Under the pieces are notes generated by a model. The model made no database searches, was not told the origin of the DNA, and saw only the letters and a program-made list of their open reading frames with translations. DNA of 64,000 nucleotides from CADEED01 sp039931065 (lineage in GTDB: Bacteria > Pseudomonadota > Gammaproteobacteria > Steroidobacterales > Steroidobacteraceae). A program made the translations under genes and the position numbers. This document shows positions 15,937-23,205 of this stretch, in pieces; positions within the stretch are counted from its first letter, which is position 1; every line of letters starts with the position of its first letter. The DNA is taken from contig JBDTSP010000022.1 of NCBI GenBank assembly GCA_039931065.1, positions 1 through 64,000 of the forward strand, given 5' to 3'.

Positions 15937-17859
15937 ATGAAACATTCATTCTTCCGCTCGAGTTTTTTCCTGGTGGCCTGTCTTTATACCGCGTCGGCCG
16001 CCATGGCCCAGGATGCGCCCCGCGTAACGCCGATGACGCCGGACGTCGTCGAGAAATACGAGTCGACGCTCGCCGCGGCCGACTTCATCCGCCGCGACGC
16101 CATGGTGCCCATGCGCGATGGCACCAAGCTCTACACGACCACCGTGATGAAGAAGGGTACCCGCAACGGGCCCATCCTGCTGTCGCGCACGCCTTACGAC
16201 GCGCACAAATCAGTCCATCGCGTGGCGAGCCAGCGCCTGGTCGACATCGTCGAGGTGATGGACGCCGAGTTCGTCGCGGACGGTTATATCCGCGTCTACC
16301 AGGACATCCGTGGGTTGCATCGCTCCGACGGCGCGTTCGTCCTGAACCGCCCCTTGTCAGGGCCGCTGAACGATACCGGCATCGACGAATCCACCGATGC
16401 CTACGACACGATCGAATGGCTGGTGAAAAACACTCCGGAATCGAACGGCAAGGTCGGGATCATCGGCTCTTCTTATCTCGGCTTCACGACCCTGATGGCG
16501 GAGATCAATCCGCATCCGGCGCTGAAAGCGGCCGTTCCGCAAAGCCCGATGGTCGACGGCTGGATGGGCGACGACTGGTTTCACAACGGCGCCTTTCGCG
16601 TGAGCTCGCTCGACTTCGCGGTCGGCCAGGGGACTAACAAGGCCCAGGGCGGCGGCGACTTCGCGCTCGGCGCCGGGGACGACTACACGCGTTACCTCGA
16701 AGCCGGATCCATGGGGGATTTCGCCAAGATGCTCGGCATCACGCACTATCCCGGCGTGCGCAAGTTCCTCGAGAATCCGGCGTACACCGAGTTCTGGTCG
16801 CTGCAGGCGGTCGACAAGTGGCTCGCGGCGCAGCCGCTCAAAGTCCCGACGATGCTCGAGGTCGGCCAGTGGGACCAGGAAGACAGTTACGGCGCGCCCG
16901 CGGTTTATCGCGCGCTCGAGCCCAAGGACAAGAACAACGACATGGTTTCGCTCGTGATCGGACCGTGGCGGCACTCGGGCGCCAACCACTATGGCTTCGA
17001 TCTCGGCGCGCTGACTTTCACCGGCGACACCGCGCGCGAGTGGCGCGTGGAGTACGTCAAGCCGTTCTTCGATCACTGGCTGAAGGGCGGCCCCGATCCG
17101 AAGACTCCGCCGGTGCTCACGTACGCAACCGGCGTGAACCAGTGGCAGACCTCGCAGCGCTGGCCGGTGGGCACCGCCAAGCCTATCTACCTGGCGGAGA
17201 ATGGCGCGGCGACTTTCGAGCGCCCGCAGGCGGCCGGGCACGACGAATACGTCAGCGATCCGGCGAAGCCGGTGCCGTTCATCCCGCGGCCGATCAACAT
17301 GGGCGACGCGACCCAGTGGAAGCCGTGGCTGGTGAAGGACCAGCGATTCGTCTCGGAGCGGCCGGACGTGGCGTCGTGGAAGAGCGCGCCTCTCGAGCAG
17401 GCGGTTCACATCATGGGTGCGCCTCAGGTCGATCTGTTTGCCGCGACCACCGGTACCGACAGCGACTGGGTCGTGAAACTGATCGATGTCTATCCGAACG
17501 ATGTGCCAGAAGGCGCGGCGCAGGGCTCGAAGCCGGGGCTGGCGGGATATGAACTGCCGATCGGCATCGAGATCTTTCGCGGGCGTTATCTCAAGAGCTT
17601 CGCTGCGCCCGCGCCGCTCAAGGCGGGCAAGGTCGAGAACTATCGTTGGACATTGCCCGACGTGAATCATGTCTTCCTGCCCGGTCACCGGATCATGGTG
17701 CAGATCCAGTCGACCCTGTTCCCGCTCTACGATCGCAATCCGCAGACCTACGTCGAGAACATCATGTATGCGAAGTCCGGCGATTACCGGAAAGCCACGC
17801 AGAGCATCTGGCGTGGCGGCGCGACTGCGAGCGCGGTGATGCTGCCGGTGGCGCCGTGA
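15937..17859 (+). CDS. CocE/NonD-family alpha/beta hydrolase (alpha-amino acid ester hydrolase-like), periplasmic
   Basis: A 640-residue protein with a signal peptide (about residues 1-24, ending AMA-QDAP). The alpha/beta-hydrolase core carries the nucleophile in GIIGSSYLGF, an Asp in EVGQWDQED and the catalytic His in GPWRHSGANHYG. The C-terminal jelly-roll domain is of the X-Pro dipeptidyl-peptidase type. The GSSYxGF and GPWRHS pattern is that of alpha-amino acid ester hydrolases and glutaryl-acylase-like enzymes. The natural substrate is unknown; peptides or acylated amino acids are likely. It starts divergently from the DUF6600 gene and is followed 4 bp later by a glutathione peroxidase gene. 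Confidence 0.9.
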   Translation: MKHSFFRSSFFLVACLYTASAAMAQDAPRVTPMTPDVVEKYESTLAAADFIRRDAMVPMRDGTKLYTTTVMKKGTRNGPILLSRTPYDAHKSVHRVASQRLVDIVEVMDAEFVADGYIRVYQDIRGLHRSDGAFVLNRPLSGPLNDTGIDESTDAYDTIEWLVKNTPESNGKVGIIGSSYLGFTTLMAEINPHPALKAAVPQSPMVDGWMGDDWFHNGAFRVSSLDFAVGQGTNKAQGGGDFALGAGDDYTRYLEAGSMGDFAKMLGITHYPGVRKFLENPAYTEFWSLQAVDKWLAAQPLKVPTMLEVGQWDQEDSYGAPAVYRALEPKDKNNDMVSLVIGPWRHSGANHYGFDLGALTFTGDTAREWRVEYVKPFFDHWLKGGPDPKTPPVLTYATGVNQWQTSQRWPVGTAKPIYLAENGAATFERPQAAGHDEYVSDPAKPVPFIPRPINMGDATQWKPWLVKDQRFVSERPDVASWKSAPLEQAVHIMGAPQVDLFAATTGTDSDWVVKLIDVYPNDVPEGAAQGSKPGLAGYELPIGIEIFRGRYLKSFAAPAPLKAGKVENYRWTLPDVNHVFLPGHRIMVQIQSTLFPLYDRNPQTYVENIMYAKSGDYRKATQSIWRGGATASAVMLPVAP

Positions 17860-17863
17860 ACTC

Positions 17864-18346
17864 ATGAACACTTTCTTCGACATTCCCGTGCAGGGGCTCG
17901 CGGGCGAGCCCGACGTGTTGGGCCCGCTGCGCGGGGAAGTCATTCTCGCGGTGAATGTCGCCAGCCGCTGCGGTCTGACTCCGCAATACGCCGACCTCGA
18001 AGACCTGCATCGCGAGCTGGCATCCGAAAACTTCTCGGTCGTCGGATTTCCCTGCAACCAGTTCGGTGCGCAGGAGCCGGGCACCGAACGGGAGATTGCG
18101 CAGTTCTGCAGCGCGACTTACGGAGTGACGTTTCCGATGAGCGCGAAACTCGATGTGAATGGCGCACATCGGCACGCGTTGTATCGTTTCCTGACGTCGC
18201 CCGAGACGGGAGTCGCGGGCGACATCGAATGGAATTTCGAGAAATTCCTGGTCGGGCGTGACGGCAAGGTTCTCAAGCGTTACCCACCGGCGACGCCGCC
18301 GCGGGATTCAGCTGTGCTTGGGGATATCGCCGACGCCCTTCGATAA
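17864..18346 (+). CDS. glutathione peroxidase (cysteine type)
   Basis: A 160-residue protein of the usual bacterial length. The active-site motif NVASRCGLTPQY has Cys in place of selenocysteine. The second motif FPCNQFGAQEPG and the Trp-Asn of EWNFEKFLVGRDG complete the catalytic tetrad. Many bacterial members use thioredoxin rather than glutathione to reduce peroxides. The gene follows the CocE hydrolase by 4 bp, so the two are probably co-transcribed. Its last 67 bp overlap the converging rarD gene. Confidence 0.95.
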   Translation: MNTFFDIPVQGLAGEPDVLGPLRGEVILAVNVASRCGLTPQYADLEDLHRELASENFSVVGFPCNQFGAQEPGTEREIAQFCSATYGVTFPMSAKLDVNGAHRHALYRFLTSPETGVAGDIEWNFEKFLVGRDGKVLKRYPPATPPRDSAVLGDIADALR

Positions 18347-19206
18347 CCGTGCACCGCATAGATGAGCAGTGCGATCCAGATCAGCACGAATCCGATCGCG
18401 CGCGCGGAGCCGAGCGGTTCCCTGAAGACGACGAGACCGCAGACGAACTGCAGGCTTGGGCCGATGAACTGGATCACCCCCATCGTCGAAAAGGGGATCC
18501 GCCGGGCACCGTACGCGAACAGGAACAGCGGCACCGAGGTGACGACGCCACTCAGCAGAAGCAGGGTGGTGATGCTCGCGGACGAGTGCCCTAACACCCC
18601 CGTGCCCTGCGCCTCGCACCAGATCAGGTAGCCGGCGGCGAACGGCATCAGCAGGATGGTTTCAACGGCGAGCCCCGCCAACGCGTCGATGCCCACCGTC
18701 TTGCGGATCAGGCCGTACAGCGAGAACGAGATTGCGACGGTGAGCGCGATCCACGGCGCGTGGCCGGCGATGATCGAAAGATAGAGAACCCCGGCGGTCG
18801 CGAAACTTACCGCCGTCCACTGGATTCGATCGAGCCGTTCCGACAGCACGAAGATGCCTAACAAGACATTGAGCAGCGGGCCGATGTAGTAACCGAGACT
18901 TACATCGAGAACGCGGTCATGATTCACCGCCCACGCGAACGCGACCCAGTTGGCGGCGATGAAAAATGCGCTGGCCGCGAGGCGTATCAGGACGCCCGTG
19001 CGGCTCACGGCTGCGCGTAGTTTGCCCAATTCGCCGGTGAGTGCGAGCCAGGCGAGCACGAATACGCAGGACCACACGATGCGGTGCGCGGTGATCTCGG
19101 TGGCCGACACACTTGTCAGGCCCATCAGGTAGATCGGGAAGAATCCCCAGATGACGAATGCGGAGATCGCGGCCGTAAGGCCGTTGTTTGTCGTAGCGCT
19201 TGCCAT
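18280..19206 (-). CDS. rarD: RarD-type EamA family permease
   Basis: A 308-residue inner-membrane protein with ten predicted membrane segments in two EamA repeats. Typical RarD stretches are FVIWGFFPIYLM, TEITAHRIVWS, NWVAFAWAVN, SLGYYIGPLLNVLLG and FLFAYGARRIPFSTMGVIQFIGPSLQF. RarD was named for chloramphenicol sensitivity, but the natural substrate is unknown. Its 3' end runs 67 bp into the glutathione peroxidase gene on the other strand. Confidence 0.93.
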   Translation of the reverse strand: MASATTNNGLTAAISAFVIWGFFPIYLMGLTSVSATEITAHRIVWSCVFVLAWLALTGELGKLRAAVSRTGVLIRLAASAFFIAANWVAFAWAVNHDRVLDVSLGYYIGPLLNVLLGIFVLSERLDRIQWTAVSFATAGVLYLSIIAGHAPWIALTVAISFSLYGLIRKTVGIDALAGLAVETILLMPFAAGYLIWCEAQGTGVLGHSSASITTLLLLSGVVTSVPLFLFAYGARRIPFSTMGVIQFIGPSLQFVCGLVVFREPLGSARAIGFVLIWIALLIYAVHGYRRASAISPSTAESRGGVAGG

Positions 19207-19269
19207 GCTGGGGCGTATTGTGCCGAAGCACCGGCCGGAAAAGCCCCTACCGGAAGAGGGAGCCCGCCC

Positions 19270-19491
19270 TCAGGCGGGCTTGAGAGCCGGCCTCGCACGC
19301 AACAAGGTCCACGCGGCGGCGGTGAAAACCAGCACGTTCGCCGCGATCACGGGCAGCGCGCCGATCATCACACCATAGATGATCCACAAGGCGGCGCCCG
19401 ACATCTGCGCGGCGCGCAGCAACGCCGCGCGTCTGAAGAAATACGACGACACGAACATGGCGGTGGCTACCCAGCCCAATGCGTCGTTCAT
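19270..19491 (-). CDS. small YgjV-like / SemiSWEET-like membrane protein
   Basis: A 73-residue protein with about three membrane segments (MNDALGWVATAMFVSSYFF, MSGAALWIIYGVMIG, VIAANVLVFTAAAWTLL). The layout resembles the three-helix units of YgjV and SemiSWEET families, which often form dimers. It overlaps the upstream HAD hydrolase gene by 4 bp (ATGA), which supports its being translated. Function is unknown. Confidence 0.65.
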   Translation of the reverse strand: MNDALGWVATAMFVSSYFFRRAALLRAAQMSGAALWIIYGVMIGALPVIAANVLVFTAAAWTLLRARPALKPA

Positions 19492-20312
19492 GCCGGCACC
19501 GGCGCGAACATCGACTCGCGGAATTCGCGGATCATCACCCGATCGGTTCGGTCCCGCTGCCAGTCGTCCAGTACCAACCCTTCGGATTCCAGCAACTGGC
19601 GGATATGGGATGGCCGCAGGCCGAGCACCTGGTCGAGCACGGGGACCAACACGCTGCTCGCGCTGTCGCTGAGCACGGTGCTCTTCGCAATACGCGCCAG
19701 CTGCCGATTCTCCGAAACGGCGATCGTGAACCCGTCGCCGTTGTTCACATGCAGCATCACGTGGATATCGGAGCTGCCATCGCCGACGTAGATGACACGA
19801 TCGGAGGTGATGCCGAGCCGCTCGCCGAGTTCGTCGATCACCGCCACCTTTCCGTAACCGGCGCGTACGCTCTCGATCGCGCGGACCTCGCCGGACTGCG
19901 GATCGAAATCGAGTTCGGTTCCGAAGATGTTCTCCGGAGGCACGATGCCGGCGAGCGCCGACACCACGACCTCGCGCGGAGCCGCCGAGACGACATAAAA
20001 GGAAAACTTGTTACCGTCGATGCCGCGTTCCAGGAATTCCACGAAGGCGGGCAGCGCGCCCTTCAGGCGCACGCGGCGGCCCGCTTCGATGAGATGTTCG
20101 CGACGCACGCCGCGAAAAGCCGGGTCGTGCCGGATCAGGTAGGCGAGTTCGCCGCCCTGCTGAACCAGGTGACTGCGCGCGAGTCCGGCGACTTTTTGTT
20201 CGAAGTCGGGGACGCCTAACATCTCACTCAGCACGAAACCGGAATCGTTGTGGCTCAGCGTCTGGTCGAAATCCGACGCGAGCAGAAAGTGCCTGGGCTG
20301 TTTGGTCTTCAC
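19488..20312 (-). CDS. HAD-superfamily hydrolase (phosphoserine-phosphatase-like)
   Basis: A 274-residue cytoplasmic protein. HAD motif I is SDFDQTLS. Motif II is VVSAAP, followed by the cap region. Motif III/IV is YVGDGSSDIHVMLH. The family covers phosphatases such as phosphoserine phosphatase and pyrimidine nucleotidases; the substrate cannot be read from the sequence. The small membrane protein gene follows with a 4-bp overlap, so the two are one operon. Confidence 0.85.
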   Translation of the reverse strand: MKTKQPRHFLLASDFDQTLSHNDSGFVLSEMLGVPDFEQKVAGLARSHLVQQGGELAYLIRHDPAFRGVRREHLIEAGRRVRLKGALPAFVEFLERGIDGNKFSFYVVSAAPREVVVSALAGIVPPENIFGTELDFDPQSGEVRAIESVRAGYGKVAVIDELGERLGITSDRVIYVGDGSSDIHVMLHVNNGDGFTIAVSENRQLARIAKSTVLSDSASSVLVPVLDQVLGLRPSHIRQLLESEGLVLDDWQRDRTDRVMIREFRESMFAPVPA

Positions 20313-20348
20313 AAATCTCTCCGCTAACCAGTGCCCTCACCATCGACA

Positions 20349-20657
20349 CTAGCAGACGAATCCTGACAAACAGGTGAAACCGATCACGCTCGAGCCCGAG
20401 AAATTCGGGGGTACACGTGAAAAGAAACGAGGCATCGCCAGCCGGCCGTTCACCGGGGGCTCGCCCCGCGCCTGGCGATGAAATACGGGCCGCGCCCGGT
20501 GCGTGAGATCCAGGATGCGCGCGGCGGGAGCGATGAATACGATGATGGGAGCGGGCGCGCTGTCCGGCTCGACAGGCGGTGCCGCGGCCGCGGCTGCCGC
20601 TGAAAATGTCGCGTACCAGGCGACGACGAGCACGAGAACGGGTCGAAAAGGATTCAT
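20349..20657 (-). CDS. hypothetical secreted protein
   Basis: The ATG at 20657 has a good ribosome-binding site (GGGAG, 5 bp before). It begins a 102-residue protein with a signal-peptide-like leader (MNPFRPVLVLVVAWYATFSAAAA). The remainder is rich in Pro, Arg and Phe with a Cys pair near the end (FTCLSGFVC). I recognise no family. The reading frame may be real because of the start site and leader; the tail is not clearly protein-like. Confidence 0.4.
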   Translation of the reverse strand: MNPFRPVLVLVVAWYATFSAAAAAAAPPVEPDSAPAPIIVFIAPAARILDLTHRARPVFHRQARGEPPVNGRLAMPRFFSRVPPNFSGSSVIGFTCLSGFVC

Positions 20658-21023
20658 GAGACTCCCGCTGGCTGCTGCGAGCCCTCTGAAGCCTGATAAC
20701 AAATGTCCGCCTCACACACCAAACCGTTGCCCAGATGACGACAGGTGCTGTACGAGTTGGCTGACGGATTTGTGAGCGGCGAAAACAGGTCGTCGCCGGG
20801 TTGTAATTCACACCTGCGAATCCTGAAGTTTTTCCTGCGGCATCTGAAGCGGGCACCCCGATTCGTCTCGAACATACGGCGATCCGTGTTCGATTTGCGA
20901 CAGCGCCGCGCAACAATTGCCTAACAAGCCAGCCGGACGCCTTTTGCGGGCGGCCGGCCGCATTTATGGCTTGGGTCTTGCAGTTGCTGGGAGGTCACAC
21001 ACAACTCACCCAGGGAATTTCCG
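20658..21023. other. gene-free stretch upstream of the lipoprotein gene
   Basis: No convincing gene lies here. It contains one copy of the recurring word GCCTAACAA (20919-20927) and a 12-bp palindrome GCGGCCGGCCGC (20950-20961). A good ribosome-binding site (AGGGAA) precedes 21024. No clear -35/-10 pair is seen. Confidence 0.5.
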
Positions 21024-21731
21024 ATGAGCAGAATCTGCAAACCGACCAATCGGTCTTTCGAATATGCGCGCCTCGCCTGCGTCGTCTCACTGTTAGGCGT
21101 CACGCTCGCGGGCTGCGGCGGCGGCGGTTCTGATTCAGCGGACCCGCCGTCAAATCCGGTACCGCCGCCGGTGCAACCCTCCGATCCGCCGCCGACCCTG
21201 CCGCCGCAGTCGGCCACCGCCATCAGTCTCAACGACAACCATACGGTTGGCGCGGCGCATTGGGGCGAGGGCGACACGGGTGACGGCGGCCAGGGCCAGC
21301 CCACGGCGGGTCTCGAGTGCGCACCGACCATGGATGAGACCTACCACGTCCATACACACGTCTCGATCTTCCTGAACGGCGAAGCCTTGGCCATACCCGG
21401 CGAGATCGGCATCGTGGAAACGAGCGCGACGGCGCACTGCTTCTACAACATCCACACACACGACCTGTCCGGCAAGATCCACGTCGAAGCACCGGCACCC
21501 GCGTTGTTCACGCTCGGGCAGCTGTTCTCGATCTGGGGCCAGCCACTCGAAACGACCAATGTCGGCGGCATTACCGGCATGCCCATCGTCGTGTATGTCA
21601 CCGACGCGGGTGTCGTGACGAAGGAGACCGGCGACTGGCACAACATCGAGCTGAAGTCGCATCGTGAAGTGACGATCCAGATCGGCACGGCGATCACGGA
21701 GATTCCGAACTTCACGTGGAGCGCCAACTGA
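21024..21731 (+). CDS. lipoprotein with His-rich HTHD domain, function unknown
   Basis: A 235-residue protein. The lipobox LAGC at about residues 29-32 follows a hydrophobic leader, then a Gly run and a Pro/Asp/Ser linker. The folded domain (about 95-235) holds YHVHTHVSIFLNGEALAIPGEIGI and CFYNIHTHDLSGKIHVEAP, then FTLGQLFSIWGQPL. Similar domains with a HxHTHL...NG and WLHTHDxSG pattern occur in secreted proteins of several phyla without an assigned role. The clustered His residues and one Cys suggest metal binding. It is exported and lipid-anchored. Confidence 0.75.
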   Translation: MSRICKPTNRSFEYARLACVVSLLGVTLAGCGGGGSDSADPPSNPVPPPVQPSDPPPTLPPQSATAISLNDNHTVGAAHWGEGDTGDGGQGQPTAGLECAPTMDETYHVHTHVSIFLNGEALAIPGEIGIVETSATAHCFYNIHTHDLSGKIHVEAPAPALFTLGQLFSIWGQPLETTNVGGITGMPIVVYVTDAGVVTKETGDWHNIELKSHREVTIQIGTAITEIPNFTWSAN

Positions 21732-21739
21732 CCGTAACC

Positions 21740-21768
21740 GCGCCCGGAGAGGTTCACTCTCCGGGCGC
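21740..21768 (+). terminator. hairpin after the lipoprotein gene
   Basis: A perfect 11-bp stem, GCGCCCGGAGA (21740-21750) with TCTCCGGGCGC (21758-21768) around a 7-nt loop, begins 9 bp after the stop codon. No T tract follows, so it may be a weak terminator or an mRNA-stabilising end. Confidence 0.6.
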
Positions 21769-22226
21769 ACCCGGCCGGGCCTCATCCGCGACTGCTCCTT
21801 TGCCTTGCTCCAAAGGGTCGGAATCCCTCCGACGTCGCCGTGCGGCTACATGACCTGGCCGCGACGGTTCGCACATTTTTTTCGCGCCACTCGCGCAGCG
21901 CCGAACAGCGCGTTGGGTCCGAGCGGCGCCACACCGCCAAACCCTGAAATTCAGGCCCTTTGCCGTGCAATTCTTGCCGCGTGGCACTCAGCGTCGCGGC
22001 CTAACTAGCGTAGATTTTTCAAAATGACCGTGCTGGTGCGACTGGCCCCTACCAGTCTCTCGGCGGGCATTTTCTAAGTGACTGTTGTCGCGCGGGTTCT
22101 TCATTTGGCGACAGTCTTTGGACCCTCGCAGTTCTCGCGATCCACGCCCTCGAACCACTGGTGTGTCCCAACACTTGCCGCCTCGCCACAAGCCTTCCGC
22201 TTTGGCTCAACGAGTTGGTTCAATAC
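21769..22226. other. gene-free stretch between two secreted-protein genes
   Basis: No coding frame here looks like protein. The tract includes GCCTAACTAGCG (about 22001) and AT-rich TTTTTCAAAATGA near 22015-22026, which could mark a promoter zone. No matched -35/-10 pair can be defended. Confidence 0.4.
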
Positions 22227-23024
22227 ATGCACAAGTTCAAACACGCTTTACTGGCCCTGCCGATGTTGTTGCTGGCTTCGATGGTGCAGGCGCAGACAGC
22301 GGGTACGATCACCTTCACGGCGAACAAGACGTCGGCGACGGGCAGCCTCGTCCCGGTGCTCACGTGGTCCACGACGCCGGTGGCGTCGAGCTGCACCGCC
22401 AGCGGCGCCTGGAGTGGCACCAAGTTCGCATCCGGCAGCCAAACGCTGGCCTCGATCACCAGCAGCAAGGCCTATACGTTGACCTGCAGCTGGGGCAACG
22501 GTTCGTCGACGGTCTCGTGGACCAAGCCGACCAAGAACACCGACAACAGCTCGCTCACGAATCTCACCGGTTACAAGGTGATGTTCGGCAACAGCGCGAG
22601 TGCGCTCAACCAGAGCAAGTCGATCTCCGACCCGAATGCGACCAGCACGACGATCGCGGCGCTTGCTTCGGGTACCTGGTATTTCGCGGTGCGCGCGGTG
22701 AACGCGAGCAACGTCGAGTCCGACAACAGCGCCGTGGTCAGCAAGACCATCGCGAGCGCCAGCGCCGCCAAGACTGTGAACATCACGATTACCGGCGGGA
22801 CCACGACGTCACTCAAGGTCGTCAACCGGGATGTCTACGAGGTGCTGACCAGCAGCAGCGGTTATCGCAGCCTCGGGCGAAAGGTCGGAACGATTGCGAT
22901 CGGCAAGCCCTGCCAGTCGAGCTACAAGGTCTACAGCAGTCACTACAAGGTGACGCTGTCGGATGTGGCGGTCACCGTTACGCCGCGTTCGAGCAGCGTC
23001 GTGGCGCGGTGCGCGATCAGCTAG
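22227..23024 (+). CDS. secreted fibronectin type III-like protein
   Basis: The ATG at 22227 gives 265 residues beginning with a clear signal peptide (MHKFKHALLALPMLLLASMVQA). Residues about 25-100 form a Ser/Thr-rich beta domain with a Cys pair (SSCTASG, TLTCSWG). A fibronectin type III-like domain follows (NLTGYKVMFGNSASALNQ to GTWYFAVRAVNASNVESDNSAVVSKTI). The last 80 residues are another beta-rich part with a Cys pair. No enzyme motif is seen. It is exported, possibly to the cell surface. A strong terminator follows. Confidence 0.7.
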   Translation: MHKFKHALLALPMLLLASMVQAQTAGTITFTANKTSATGSLVPVLTWSTTPVASSCTASGAWSGTKFASGSQTLASITSSKAYTLTCSWGNGSSTVSWTKPTKNTDNSSLTNLTGYKVMFGNSASALNQSKSISDPNATSTTIAALASGTWYFAVRAVNASNVESDNSAVVSKTIASASAAKTVNITITGGTTTSLKVVNRDVYEVLTSSSGYRSLGRKVGTIAIGKPCQSSYKVYSSHYKVTLSDVAVTVTPRSSSVVARCAIS

Positions 23025-23053
23025 GTTTGTGGTGAGTTGAGCTCAAGGCGATG

Positions 23054-23089
23054 AATGGGCGGGGGCAGGAAGCCTCCGCCCATTTTTTT
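23054..23089 (+). terminator. intrinsic terminator after the Fn3-like gene
   Basis: AATGGGCGGGGG pairs with CCTCCGCCCATT across a short AGGAAG-type loop, and seven T residues follow. It is a strong rho-independent terminator. Confidence 0.88.
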
Positions 23090-23093
23090 GGGG

Positions 23094-23190
23094 AAGTGGT
23101 GTCAGGCGGGGAAAGTCGGGATTACGTGGATGTCATCGCAGAGAACACGTCGGCTGGCGTAATCCCGACTTTCCCCGCCTGACACCACTT
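23094..23190. repeat. 33-bp perfect inverted repeat between convergent genes
   Basis: Arms 23094-23126 and 23158-23190 are exact reverse complements over 33 bp, with a 31-bp loop. The arms read AAGTGGTGTCAGGCGGGGAA followed by AGTCGGGATTACG. The element lies after the Fn3-gene terminator and 16 bp before the stop of the converging OmpA-fusion gene. The sequence differs from the GGGGACAGTCCCC family elsewhere in the window. Confidence 0.92.
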
Positions 23191-23205
23191 CCGGCACCAA
23201 CCGGA

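Noticed and set aside
16357..18084. 575-codon open frame opposite the CocE hydrolase and glutathione peroxidase genes
   Set aside because: It covers two well-supported genes and shows no domain.
21982..21997. sigma-54-like site (TGGCAC followed by TCGC)
   Set aside because: The spacing between the GG and GC elements is 11 bp instead of 10, and the -12 element lacks TTGC.
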